Under the pieces are notes generated by a model. That model was not told the origin of the DNA. It made no database searches and was given only the letters and a program-made list of their open reading frames with translations. From the NCBI GenBank assembly GCA_016297895.1, contig JAEDFS010000037.1, positions 1-18,294 of the forward strand: a stretch of 18,294 nucleotides of DNA. The letters run 5' to 3'. This stretch comes from Marvinbryantia sp. (GTDB lineage: Bacteria; Bacillota; Clostridia; Lachnospirales; Lachnospiraceae). The translations under genes were made by a program, and so were the position numbers. This document shows positions 1 through 7,823 of this stretch, piece after piece (position 1 is the stretch's first letter; each line of letters starts with the position of its first letter).

Positions 1-2
1 TG

Positions 3-146
3 GCACTTGTAAGCGGGCTCTGTGACAGGATTGCTGTCATGTATCATGGAGAGATTGTGGAGACAGGCAGAGTGAGGGAGGTTATTGATCATCCAAGGCA
101 GGAATATACGAGGTTGTTGCTGCACTCTGTATTGTCAGTAAATTGA
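3..146 (+). CDS. Peptide/nickel-type ABC transporter ATPase, C-terminal end (partial)
   Basis: This open frame enters from the left edge and ends with TGA at 144-146, so only the last 47 residues are visible. They carry the tail typical of Opp/Dpp/Nik ATPases: a segment reading CDRIAVMYHGEIVETG (the beta-strand after the H-loop region), then VIDHPRQEYTRLLLHSVL, the conserved HP..YT..L..S.L ending. The same tail occurs in the ATPase at 6987-7745 (IINHPREDYTKVLVESVL; 10 of 18 residues identical), so this is a paralogue from a second, separate importer operon lying to the left. The Walker and signature motifs are outside the window. It is followed at short distance by the MATE gene and may be co-transcribed with it. 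Family assignment is fairly sure; substrate is unknown. Confidence 0.85.
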   Translation, partial: ALVSGLCDRIAVMYHGEIVETGRVREVIDHPRQEYTRLLLHSVLSVN

Positions 147-191
147 CCGGATGTGCGGCATATATGAAAATGAAAGTGCAGGTGAATGAGC

Positions 192-1550
192 ATGAAAAAA
201 CACCTTGATCTGACACAGGGTAATATATTAAAAGGCTTTTTCTTCTTTGCACTCCCACTGTTTCTGGGCAGTCTTTTTCAACTGCTGTATGGAACAGTGG
301 ATCTGTTGTTTGTAGGAAATATTCTTGGAAAAACAGATGCGGCGGCGGTGGGGGCAAGCAGCATTTTGGTAACCTGCCTGATCGGGCTTTTCACGGGTAT
401 TTCCACGGGTGCGGGGGTGGTGACCGCACAATTGTGGGGTTCAAAAAAGAAAGATAAGGTTATCCTCTGTATGGAGAACAGTCTGTTGCTTGGGGTGACA
501 GGTGGTGTTGCTCTGACGGTACTTGGACTGTTGCTGTCGAGGCAGGCGTTGGTCTGGCTGAACACACCGGAGGAGATTATGCAGCATGCATTGATTTATA
601 TTCGGATTTATCTGCTTTCCATTCCGGCTATGATTCTTTACAATATGGCTGCGGGAATCCTGAGGGCAATGGGGGATTCCGGAACCCCATTTCTGGTACT
701 TGCTGCTGGAGGTTTCCTGAATGTTATCATGGATGCGCTTTTTATTATGATATTGCAGTGGGGAGTATCAGGTGCTGCGTTTGCTACGATGGTTTCACAG
801 AGCTTTACAGCCGCAGTGCTGTTCATTCGATTAATTCGTCAAAATGGGTTGTTGAAAAAACGATGGAGAATAGATGGGGAGCTTCTGTTCCGGATATTGA
901 GTGTCGGTTTTCCGCTTGGCATACAGTCAATGATCCTGACACTTTCTAACCTCTTTGTCCAGTATTTTATCAATGGATTTGGGGAGGATGCCGTGGCAGC
1001 TTTTACCGTGTATTTTAAAGTGGAAAACCTGATTTACTTGCCAATTATGGCTTTTGGACAGGCAATGGTGACATTCACAGGACAGAATGTCGGTGCAGAA
1101 AAGAATGACCGGATCCGAAAGGGCGCAGTGCAATGTAATGCTTTTTCTATAGTAGTGATTGCGTGCATATCAGCAGTGGTATTGCTTTTTGGCAGGCAAA
1201 TACTGGGGGTGTTCTGTAAAGAAGAAGAGGTCATTGCGGAAGGGCTGAGAATTATCCATGTTTCTTTTCCGTTCTATTTTATCTATGCCATTCTCGAAGT
1301 GACAGGCGGGATCGTGCGGGGAACCGGGAAAACGATGCAGTCGATGGCAATCGTAATCATTCATCTTTGTGTGGTTCGCATATTTTTACTGGGAATTCTG
1401 GCTGAACATTTTCATACGGTACAGGCAGTGGCGGCAGTTTATCCTATCACATGGGTGCTGGCGGCGGCATCGTTTGCAGGATACTGTTTTTTTCTGTATT
1501 ACCGAAAACCCATACGGAATAAGAAAGGTTTGTCTGATATGGAAGTATAG
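192..1550 (+). CDS. MATE-family multidrug/cation efflux protein
   Basis: A polytopic membrane protein of about 452 residues, the normal MATE length of about 450. Members of this family are Na+- or H+-driven antiporters exporting cationic drugs or metabolites. The N-terminus reads KKHLDLTQGNILKGFFFFALPLFLGSLFQLLYGTVDLLFVG, the classic MatE opening, and a second MatE half begins around residue 230 (FRILSVGFPLGIQSM), giving the expected two six-helix bundles. An ATG at 186 is in frame, but the AGGTGA at 180-185 touches it; the ATG at 192 has a proper six-base gap, so I prefer 192. It lies 45 bases after an ABC ATPase and may be its operon partner. No terminator is evident after the gene. The substrate cannot be predicted from sequence. 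Confidence 0.9.
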   Translation: MKKHLDLTQGNILKGFFFFALPLFLGSLFQLLYGTVDLLFVGNILGKTDAAAVGASSILVTCLIGLFTGISTGAGVVTAQLWGSKKKDKVILCMENSLLLGVTGGVALTVLGLLLSRQALVWLNTPEEIMQHALIYIRIYLLSIPAMILYNMAAGILRAMGDSGTPFLVLAAGGFLNVIMDALFIMILQWGVSGAAFATMVSQSFTAAVLFIRLIRQNGLLKKRWRIDGELLFRILSVGFPLGIQSMILTLSNLFVQYFINGFGEDAVAAFTVYFKVENLIYLPIMAFGQAMVTFTGQNVGAEKNDRIRKGAVQCNAFSIVVIACISAVVLLFGRQILGVFCKEEEVIAEGLRIIHVSFPFYFIYAILEVTGGIVRGTGKTMQSMAIVIIHLCVVRIFLLGILAEHFHTVQAVAAVYPITWVLAAASFAGYCFFLYYRKPIRNKKGLSDMEV

Positions 1551-1595
1551 TAAAAATGGAATAAAGATACATGATAAAATTGAATGGATGAATAT

Positions 1596-1607
1596 CCCCT
1601 ATGGGGG
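1596..1607. promoter_or_regulatory. Small C-tract/G-tract dyad, possible metal-regulator operator
   Basis: CCCC-TAT-GGGG(G) in an AT-rich spacer between the MATE gene and the CbiM remnant. The shape recalls operators of CsoR/RcnR-type metal sensors (C-tract and G-tract around a short AT centre), but the outer ATA/TAT arms of that motif are not symmetric here. It could also be a chance four-base hairpin. No regulator of that family is in the window. Confidence 0.2.
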
Positions 1608-1650
1608 CTTGTACCGGTAATATGGTTTGGTATGATTAATAAAAATTACA

Positions 1651-1845
1651 GTGAAAAAGGTAAGGTTGGATACGGACACAAAGAAGATTCCGGTGATGGG
1701 AATTATGGGGGCATTCGTTTTTGCCACACAAAGGATTAATTTTACTATCCCGGGTACAGGCTCCAGCGGGCATTTATACGGAGGAATGTTGCTGTCAGCC
1801 CTGCTTGGATCCTATGTCGGATTTCTGACCATGATAGGTGTATGA
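1651..1845 (+). pseudogene. Remnant of CbiM-type cobalt/nickel ECF transporter permease
   Basis: A 64-codon frame (opening GTG at 1651, stop TGA at 1843-1845) whose translation contains KKIPVMGIMGAFVFATQRINF, then TIPGTGSSGHLYGGMLLSALLGSYVGFLTM. This is the conserved first part of CbiM/NikM-type S-components of energy-coupling-factor cobalt/nickel importers. Full-length members are well over 200 residues. The usual N-terminus with its metal-ligating MH(M/I) start and first helix is missing (in-frame stop at 1633-1635), and the reading ends just after GFLTM. Substitutions at normally conserved positions (LYGG for LGGG, GSY for GPY) also suggest decay. No CbiN, CbiQ or CbiO follows. The next gene, a LysR regulator, starts two bases after this stop, so the break coincides with its 5' end. 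I infer a gene remnant left by a rearrangement. Confidence 0.7.
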
Positions 1846-1846
1846 C

Positions 1847-2758
1847 ATGCTGGATACGAAAGAAATACAGTGCTTTGTGGCCTGTGCGCAGACAGGCTCA
1901 TTCAGCAAGGCAGCGGAGTCACTGTTTACCACTCAATCGAGTGTCAGTAAGATTATTAAAGTAATGGAAGAAAAAATGGAGATCACGCTCTTTGAACGGT
2001 TATCAAAGGGAATCAGGATGACACCAGAGGCGGAGCAAATGTATCCTTATGCGCTTTTAGTTCTGGAAAATCTGGAGAAAATACAGTCTTTAGATGAAAA
2101 TAAAGCAGCAGATACACTTTCCATGTCCTGTAATCCCAGCTCCTGGTTTGCGGACAATTTTGTCAGTTTTTATGAGATGAGACAGAATGAGAATATTCAT
2201 TACCAGATCCATTCTGCAGATTGCCGTGAGATTGTGGAACGTGTAAGGGAAAGAATGGATGATATTGGTTTTGTATATGTAATGAAAAATCAGTCATCAG
2301 CTTTCCAGTATTATGTTTCCAGAAATTATCTGGAATTTATTCCTTTGAAGGAAACTACTGTCACAGTATACCATGGCGGAGGATGCTGCAGGAATGAGAA
2401 TTCAGCGGCAGAACCTGATTTTTCAGACATGAAATTGATCCAAAGGTTTCCAGACGAGTTTTCACCGGATAACTACTGGAATATTACGGATTCCAACGGG
2501 CGAGCTGCCGCTGAAGCAGAAACTGTGATCACAACGAACAGTGATTATATCATGGAGAGAATCCTGCAGTTTGGTAATCTGGTAAATATCAGCGGAGGAT
2601 ATTTATCGGGAAAGCCAAAGCGGGAAGTATCGAAAGGACAGCTTTTTCCAATGTCTGATGCGAGGATCGTATTCGGGTATGTGAAAAGAAAAAGTGAAAA
2701 GCTTTCGCATCTGGCGGATGATTTTCTTGATTTCCTTATGGATAGACTTCATCTTTGA
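1847..2758 (+). CDS. LysR-family transcriptional regulator
   Basis: About 303 residues, the normal LysR length. The N-terminal winged helix-turn-helix is clear: MLDTKEIQCFVACAQTGSFS, then KAAESLFTTQSSVSKIIKVMEE and LFERLSKGIRMTPEA (residues 1-62). The remainder, about 90-300, should be the periplasmic-binding-protein-like effector domain but has little recognisable sequence identity, so the inducer is unknown. A GTG at 1838 is in frame, but AGGTG at 1836-1840 stands six bases before the ATG at 1847, which I prefer. It is 52 bases upstream of, and codirectional with, a peptide/nickel ABC operon, so control of that importer is the natural inference. Its 5' end abuts the CbiM remnant, and I see no clear promoter of its own. 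Confidence 0.88.
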   Translation: MLDTKEIQCFVACAQTGSFSKAAESLFTTQSSVSKIIKVMEEKMEITLFERLSKGIRMTPEAEQMYPYALLVLENLEKIQSLDENKAADTLSMSCNPSSWFADNFVSFYEMRQNENIHYQIHSADCREIVERVRERMDDIGFVYVMKNQSSAFQYYVSRNYLEFIPLKETTVTVYHGGGCCRNENSAAEPDFSDMKLIQRFPDEFSPDNYWNITDSNGRAAAEAETVITTNSDYIMERILQFGNLVNISGGYLSGKPKREVSKGQLFPMSDARIVFGYVKRKSEKLSHLADDFLDFLMDRLHL

Positions 2759-2810
2759 GTGGACATATGAAATATAAGGAATGGAAATATTTGAAAGTAC
2801 AGGTAGTAGC

Positions 2811-3755
2811 ATGGGAAAATACATTATAAGGAGATTATTACATCTGATCCCGATCCTGATCGGGATTACATTTCTGTCATTTGCCATGATGCGCTTAGCC
2901 GGAGGCGACGCAGTGACCTATATGTATGAGAATGCAGGTGTGAGCGTTTCGCAGGAAATCATCGATCAGGCAAAGGCTGAGTATGGCCTGGACAAGCCGT
3001 TTCTGGTTCAGTATGCCACATGGTTTGCCGGGATGGTTACCGGAGATATGGGAACCAGCTATGTCTCACACAGGGATGTATACGAGACGTTTGTGTCAAA
3101 GCTTCCGGCTACCATTCTTCTGACACTTACATCGATTGTGCTGACAGTGCTGATCGCGGTACCACTTGGAATTTTGTCTGCAATCAGGCAGAATAAGTGG
3201 ATGGACTATCTGCTCCGGTTTTTGAGTTTCATCGGAAACTCCATGCCGAATTTTTTTGCGGCGCTGGTGCTCATTTATTTTTTGTCTATCAAACTGAATT
3301 TATTGCCGGTTATTTCTAATGAAAATGTGGCACAGAGTCTGGTACTCCCCACACTGACCCTTGCGATTTCCATGGCATCGAAATACACCAGACAGGTTCG
3401 TGCCACGGTACTGGAAGAACTGGAAAAGGATTATGTGACAGGTGCCCGTGCCAGGGGTGTAAGAGGCCGGGTAATCATCTGGAAGAGTGTCATGAAGTCT
3501 TCCATGCTTACGATCATTACCCTGCTTGCCTTATCCATTGGAAGCCTTCTTGGGGGAACTACGATCGTAGAGACCATTTTTATGTGGGACGGGGTAGGAA
3601 AAATGGCAGTGGATGCCATCACCATGCGTGATTATCCCATCATTCAGGCATATGTAGCGTGGATGGCTGTGATTTATGTGCTGGTGAATCTGGTAACGGA
3701 TATCATTTACCATTATCTGGATCCCCGGGTAAGGCTTGGAGGTGAAGGGGCATGA
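2811..3755 (+). CDS. Peptide/nickel ABC transporter permease (DppB/NikB type)
   Basis: Inner-membrane permease of 314 residues. It opens with MGKYIIRRLLHLIPILIGITFLSF, the standard first helix of the DppB/OppB/NikB group, and has the EAA loop that docks the ATPases at about residues 191-215 (LEELEKDYVTGARARGVRGR). The C-terminus DIIYHYLDPRVRLG is also typical. An in-frame ATG at 2781 would add ten residues (MEIFESTGSS) but has AAGGA directly touching it; ATG 2811 has AGGTAG five bases upstream and matches family starts. Its stop overlaps the start of the next permease gene by four bases (ATGA), a sign of translational coupling. The importer could carry peptides or nickel complexes; sequence alone does not decide. 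Confidence 0.9.
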   Translation: MGKYIIRRLLHLIPILIGITFLSFAMMRLAGGDAVTYMYENAGVSVSQEIIDQAKAEYGLDKPFLVQYATWFAGMVTGDMGTSYVSHRDVYETFVSKLPATILLTLTSIVLTVLIAVPLGILSAIRQNKWMDYLLRFLSFIGNSMPNFFAALVLIYFLSIKLNLLPVISNENVAQSLVLPTLTLAISMASKYTRQVRATVLEELEKDYVTGARARGVRGRVIIWKSVMKSSMLTIITLLALSIGSLLGGTTIVETIFMWDGVGKMAVDAITMRDYPIIQAYVAWMAVIYVLVNLVTDIIYHYLDPRVRLGGEGA

Positions 3756-4612
3756 GTGAAGAAAAACAGGTTACAGTCCGGAAACAGAAAATAAAGAAAA
3801 ACCATATAAAAGGAAAACTGATTTTCTTTTTAATACTTGCTGTCCTTCTTCTTTTGACTGCTATTTTCGCACAGTATATTTGTCCTTATGATCCATACGC
3901 CCAGGACTTAATGATGGCCCAGAAGCCACCCAGCGTTGCACATCCGCTGGGAACAGACCGGTACGGAAGGGATATGCTCTCAAGGGTCATTATCGGAAGC
4001 ACCACCAGTATTTTTTCAACGCTGTTGTTGGTAGTAATCGTCACGGTGGTGGGAACCGGGATCGGGATCATCTGCGCATGGAATCATGGAAAAGTGGATA
4101 CGGTTCTGATGCGTATCTCAGATTTATTCCTTGCTTTCCCGGGATTGGTGTTTGCCCTTGCAGTAGCCGGTGTACTTGGCGGAGGTGTCCACAATGCGAT
4201 TATAGCACTGGCTGTGATCAGCTGGCCAAAGTTTGCGAGACTGGCAAGGGGGCTGACCCTTGCGCAGAAAAATGCGCCGTATATGATGGCGGCGCAGCTT
4301 TCAGGGAGCAGTACTCCAAAGCTTCTTGTAAAGCACATCCTTCCAAACATTGCCGGCCCCATTCTGGTTACATCTGTTTTGGATATCGGAACGATGATGA
4401 TGGAATTAGCCGGGCTTTCTTTCCTGGGGCTTGGCGTGAAACCGCCGATGGCAGAATGGGGAAGTATGATCAATGAGGGACGGAGCATGCTCCAGGTTTC
4501 CCCATGGATGGTTCTGGCACCGGGAGCAGCTATTTTTGTGACAGTCATGGTATTTAACCTGCTGGGTGATACGCTGCGGGATTACATGGATCCGAAGCAG
4601 AGAAACAGATGA
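3752..4612 (+). CDS. Peptide/nickel ABC transporter permease (DppC/NikC type)
   Basis: The second permease subunit, 286 residues, preceded by GGAGGTG at 3738-3744. It has the basic cytosolic N-terminus and first helix of the OppC_N region (KGKLIFFLILAVLLLLTAIF), then HPLGTDRYGRDMLSRVIIG, a hallmark of DppC/OppC/NikC. The EAA loop lies near residues 170-195 (ARGLTLAQKNAPYMMAAQLSG). The C-terminus has SFLGLGVKPPMAEWGSMINEG and ends GDTLRDYMDPKQR. It should form the heterodimeric membrane channel with the product of 2811-3755, with which it overlaps by four bases. Confidence 0.92.
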   Translation: MSEEKQVTVRKQKIKKNHIKGKLIFFLILAVLLLLTAIFAQYICPYDPYAQDLMMAQKPPSVAHPLGTDRYGRDMLSRVIIGSTTSIFSTLLLVVIVTVVGTGIGIICAWNHGKVDTVLMRISDLFLAFPGLVFALAVAGVLGGGVHNAIIALAVISWPKFARLARGLTLAQKNAPYMMAAQLSGSSTPKLLVKHILPNIAGPILVTSVLDIGTMMMELAGLSFLGLGVKPPMAEWGSMINEGRSMLQVSPWMVLAPGAAIFVTVMVFNLLGDTLRDYMDPKQRNR

Positions 4613-4627
4613 AAGGTGGATGATAAT

Positions 4628-6160
4628 ATGAAGAAGAAAAATTTTGCTGCAATGCTTTCCTGTGCGGTAATCATTGGTCTGACAGGAACAACCGCATTTG
4701 CAGAAGGGAAAACGTTTGTTTATGGTACTACAGGCTACAGTGAGGAAATGGGAGATGCAGGGTTAAATCCACACGATAACTACTCCGGATGGAGTGCTCT
4801 CCGTTATGGTGTAGGTGAGACTCTGTTCAAATATAATGACAACATGGAAGTGGAACCATGGCTTGCCACGGATTATGAGTTTGCAGATGACAATACAGTG
4901 AAGATAACACTGCGGGATGGAGTCCGGTTTTCCAGCGGGCGGACGATGGATGCCCAGGCGGTGAAAGAATGCCTGGAGGATCTGATCGCAGTTCATGACA
5001 GGGCACCCAGTGACCTGAAAATTGACAGTATTGAGGCAGACGGGTTAATTTTGACGATCCATACCACAGAGCCGTGTCCGGCGATCATAAACTATCTGGG
5101 AGATCCTTATGGTGCCATTATTGATATGGAATATGGCATTCAGGGGGAAGGCGGTTCCGCAAATGTGGCAGGAACAGGCCCGTATATTGCCACGGAGGTT
5201 ACACCGACCCAGATCAATCTGGTAAAGAATGAGAATTACTGGGGCGGGGAGGTAAAAGTTGACAATGTGATCGTAAAATCCTTCTCGGATGCCGGATCAC
5301 TTTGCGCTTCCCTGCAGACCGGGGATATCCAGGGCACTTATGGGCTCCAGTATGATAACTATCCATTATTTGAGAATAATCCGGATTATACCATCAATTC
5401 CATGCCCACCAGCCGCTGTTTCTTCGGGCAGTTTAATATGGACTCGGAAATCATGCAGGATATGAATGTACGAAAGGCAATCGAGATGGGGATCGATAAA
5501 GAGTCTTTCTGCACGGTTCTTGCAAACGGACGCTGTGTGCCGGCAGTCGGTGTATTTCCCAGCAGTTTCTCTTATGGAAATGATGCTGTGACCGCCCCGT
5601 CTTATGACCCGGAAGGTGCGAAAGCCCTTCTTGAGGAAGCAGGCTGGACGGATACGGATGGGGACGGATACGTGGATAAAGACGGACAGAAGCTGACCAT
5701 TAAATGGCTGACCTATCCTACACGTCTGGAGCAGCCGCTGCTGGCTACTTATGCACATGACACGTTAAAACAGATCGGGATAGATGTAGATATCAATAAC
5801 ACTTCAGATCACAGGACATATGCCGGTGATGGGGATTTTGATCTGTATGTAAGTTCTACTACAACAGCTCCTACCGGGGATCCGGAGTACTTTTTCACCA
5901 GCACCGTGGTTGGCTCGAAGAATTACGGAAACTATCAGAACGATGAGGTGACAGCATTGGTGGAGGAACTCCATCAGACCTTTGATAAAGAAAAGCGTGG
6001 GGAGCTTGCCATCGAACTGCAGCAGAAGATTCTGGATGACTGTTCCTTCTTCTTTGTTGCGCATCTGAACATGGGAATTGTGACGAAGTCTAACGTAACC
6101 GGTATGGCGGCACATCCGTGTGATTACTACGAGATCACAGCCGATCTTGATATTCAGTAA
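4628..6160 (+). CDS. Extracellular solute-binding protein, family 5 (peptide/nickel)
   Basis: A 510-residue SBP_bac_5 protein that would capture the substrate for the flanking permeases and ATPases. The Sec signal peptide is MKKKNFAAMLSCAVIIGLTG followed by TTAFA|EGK, with an apparent type I cleavage after AFA near residue 25. The one Cys sits at the start of the hydrophobic core, not in a lipobox, so the usual lipid anchor of Gram-positive binding proteins seems to be missing. Family features include GLNPHDNYSGW, LRDGVRFSSGRTMDAQAVKECLE, GTGPYIATEV, NVRKAIEMGIDKE, and YDPEGAKALLEEAGW followed by the common DTDGDGYVDKDG loop. A GTG at 4616 is in frame but overlaps the AAAGGTGG ribosome site (4612-4619), so ATG 4628 is the start. 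Substrate is not predictable. Confidence 0.92.
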   Translation: MKKKNFAAMLSCAVIIGLTGTTAFAEGKTFVYGTTGYSEEMGDAGLNPHDNYSGWSALRYGVGETLFKYNDNMEVEPWLATDYEFADDNTVKITLRDGVRFSSGRTMDAQAVKECLEDLIAVHDRAPSDLKIDSIEADGLILTIHTTEPCPAIINYLGDPYGAIIDMEYGIQGEGGSANVAGTGPYIATEVTPTQINLVKNENYWGGEVKVDNVIVKSFSDAGSLCASLQTGDIQGTYGLQYDNYPLFENNPDYTINSMPTSRCFFGQFNMDSEIMQDMNVRKAIEMGIDKESFCTVLANGRCVPAVGVFPSSFSYGNDAVTAPSYDPEGAKALLEEAGWTDTDGDGYVDKDGQKLTIKWLTYPTRLEQPLLATYAHDTLKQIGIDVDINNTSDHRTYAGDGDFDLYVSSTTTAPTGDPEYFFTSTVVGSKNYGNYQNDEVTALVEELHQTFDKEKRGELAIELQQKILDDCSFFFVAHLNMGIVTKSNVTGMAAHPCDYYEITADLDIQ

Positions 6161-6170
6161 GGAGACAAAT

Positions 6171-6965
6171 ATGGAACCATTGCTGCAGGTAGAGCATGTT
6201 ACCATCTGTTATAATGGAACCCCTGTCGTTCATGATGTAAGTTTTGACCTTCAGGAAGGGGAAATCCTGGGGATCGTGGGCGAGTCCGGCAGCGGAAAGA
6301 GTACCATGATCAAGGCTGTTATGGGACTTTTGGGAAGCGCAGGTATGGTGACAAGAGGAGACATTTATTATAAGGGTCAGAATGTTGTCGATATGCCGCA
6401 GGAGAAGCTGCGGAGGCTTCTGGGCCCGGAGATAGGAATGGTTTTTCAGGACTGCAAGGCAGCTCTTTGCCCGATCCGCACAGTGGGAGACCAGATATTT
6501 GAAAGCATGTCGGAGCATGGCAGGATTTCCAGAGAGGAAAGTAATCGACGTGCAGCGGATATCATGGAAAAAATCGGACTGACAGATACGAAGCGTGTAC
6601 TTTCCAGTTATCCCTTTGAGCTGTCCGGAGGAATGAACCAGAGAGTGGGGATATGCATGGCAATGATGCAGTCTCCATCCCTGCTTCTGGCAGATGAACC
6701 CACCAGCGCCCTGGATGTGACGGTGCAGAAACAGGTAGTGGAAGAGCTGAAGCTGATGCGGCACGAGTACAAAACGGCGATGATCGTGGTAACACATAAC
6801 ATCGGTGTGGTGGGCGTGCTGGCAGATCAGGTACTGGTACTGCAAAACGGCAGGGTCATGGATTACGGTTCCACAGACCGTGTCCTGCACCATTCAGAAA
6901 ATGCATATACGAAAAAACTAATGGACTCGGTGCTTCATCTGAAAAAGGAGAAGGTACCGTCATAG
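6171..6965 (+). CDS. Peptide/nickel ABC transporter ATPase (DppD/NikD type)
   Basis: A 264-residue ATPase. The Walker A motif GESGSGKST is at residues 37-45, followed by a Q-loop in GMVFQD, the signature ELSGGMNQR, Walker B LLLADEPTSALDVTVQ and the H-loop histidine in VVTHN. It is short for the DppD/OppD group and lacks the cysteine-rich C-terminal extension of OppD-like proteins, so in size it resembles NikD. The start ATG 6171 follows AAGGAG (6159-6164) and comes ten bases after the binding-protein stop. Upstream in-frame starts would lie inside the preceding gene. It should pair with the ATPase at 6987-7745 to power the importer. Confidence 0.92.
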   Translation: MEPLLQVEHVTICYNGTPVVHDVSFDLQEGEILGIVGESGSGKSTMIKAVMGLLGSAGMVTRGDIYYKGQNVVDMPQEKLRRLLGPEIGMVFQDCKAALCPIRTVGDQIFESMSEHGRISREESNRRAADIMEKIGLTDTKRVLSSYPFELSGGMNQRVGICMAMMQSPSLLLADEPTSALDVTVQKQVVEELKLMRHEYKTAMIVVTHNIGVVGVLADQVLVLQNGRVMDYGSTDRVLHHSENAYTKKLMDSVLHLKKEKVPS

Positions 6966-6986
6966 CGATAGCCGGAGGTAAGGATT

Positions 6987-7745
6987 ATGTCGGAGACGAT
7001 ACTGAAAGCAGAACATTTGAAAAAAATATTTACCTCCGGGAAGAAAACATTCACGGCGGTGGAGGATGTCAGCTTTGAACTGAAGAGGGGCCAGTGTCTG
7101 GGTATTGTGGGTGAGTCCGGATCAGGGAAAAGTACGATTGCCAAAATGATCACCCATCTGGTAGATGTGACAGAAGGAAACGTGATGCTGATGGGCAGGG
7201 ATATTACAAATGCCAAAGGGAAAGAACTTAGAAGGGCGTATCAGGATATCCAGATGGTATTTCAGATGCCCATGGAATCCTTTGACCCGCGCCGCACACT
7301 GGGGGATGGCATCGGGGAAAGCCTGCGAAACATTGGAATGAGCCGCAGCGAGACAAAAAGGAAAGTAGAAGAATTGCTGGTGAGATGCGGCCTGACACGG
7401 GAATTTGCAGACCGGTATCCTCATCAGGTCAGCGGCGGCCAGTGCCAGAGAGCTGCTATTGCAAGAGCGTTGGCGGTAAAACCATCTATACTTATCTGTG
7501 ACGAAGCTACCAGTGCCCTGGATGTAACAGTACAGAAACAGGTGCTGGAACTTCTGTCGGAGTTAAAAGAAAAAGAAGGCCTTTCCTTTCTGCTGATCTG
7601 TCATGATCTGGCGCTGGTACAGGCATTTTGTGATGAAGTATTGGTGCTTTGTCAGGGAAAAGTCGTAGAACGGGGAATGCCGGATGAAATCATCAATCAT
7701 CCGAGAGAGGACTATACAAAAGTTCTGGTTGAATCGGTGCTGTAG
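6987..7745 (+). CDS. Peptide/nickel ABC transporter ATPase (DppF/NikE type)
   Basis: A 252-residue ATPase. Walker A GESGSGKST is at residues 42-50, the Q-loop is in MVFQMP, the signature is QVSGGQCQR, Walker B is ILICDEATSALDVTVQ, and the H-loop is LICHD. PMESFDPRRTLGDGI is the conserved segment after the Q-loop in DppF-like proteins. GGAGG at 6974-6978 precedes the ATG. It ends the five-gene importer operon; no + strand terminator with a T-run follows, but the tRNA-Leu terminator hairpin lies just downstream in the opposite orientation. Its C-terminal tail resembles the partial ATPase at the left edge of the window. Confidence 0.92.
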   Translation: MSETILKAEHLKKIFTSGKKTFTAVEDVSFELKRGQCLGIVGESGSGKSTIAKMITHLVDVTEGNVMLMGRDITNAKGKELRRAYQDIQMVFQMPMESFDPRRTLGDGIGESLRNIGMSRSETKRKVEELLVRCGLTREFADRYPHQVSGGQCQRAAIARALAVKPSILICDEATSALDVTVQKQVLELLSELKEKEGLSFLLICHDLALVQAFCDEVLVLCQGKVVERGMPDEIINHPREDYTKVLVESVL

Positions 7746-7770
7746 TTCAACAATGATTCCATTTTCAGCA

Positions 7771-7808
7771 AGAAAAAAGACTGGAAACCCTTAAACAAGG
7801 GCTTCCAG
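7771..7808 (-). terminator. Intrinsic terminator of the tRNA-Leu gene
   Basis: On the - strand a 12-bp stem (arms 7797-7808 and 7781-7792, one G-U pair, loop of four) is followed by TCTTTTTTCT. On the + strand the hairpin has an A-run before it and no T-run after it, so it is orientated to end the tRNA transcript. Confidence 0.85.
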
Positions 7809-7823
7809 CCAATTCCTAAGCAG

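Noticed and set aside
4628..4700. Possible lipobox using the Cys in AAMLSC of the solute-binding protein
   Set aside because: The residues before Cys do not fit L-[AST]-[GA]-C, and the hydrophobic core lies after the Cys rather than before it.
5640..5700. EF-hand or dockerin-like DTDGDGYVDKDG loop in the binding protein
   Set aside because: This loop is common in family 5 solute-binding proteins just after the EEAGW motif, so it is not evidence of an added domain.
6135..6893. Long open frame on the - strand opposite the first ABC ATPase gene
   Set aside because: It is antisense to a gene with complete Walker, signature and H-loop motifs and has no recognisable product.
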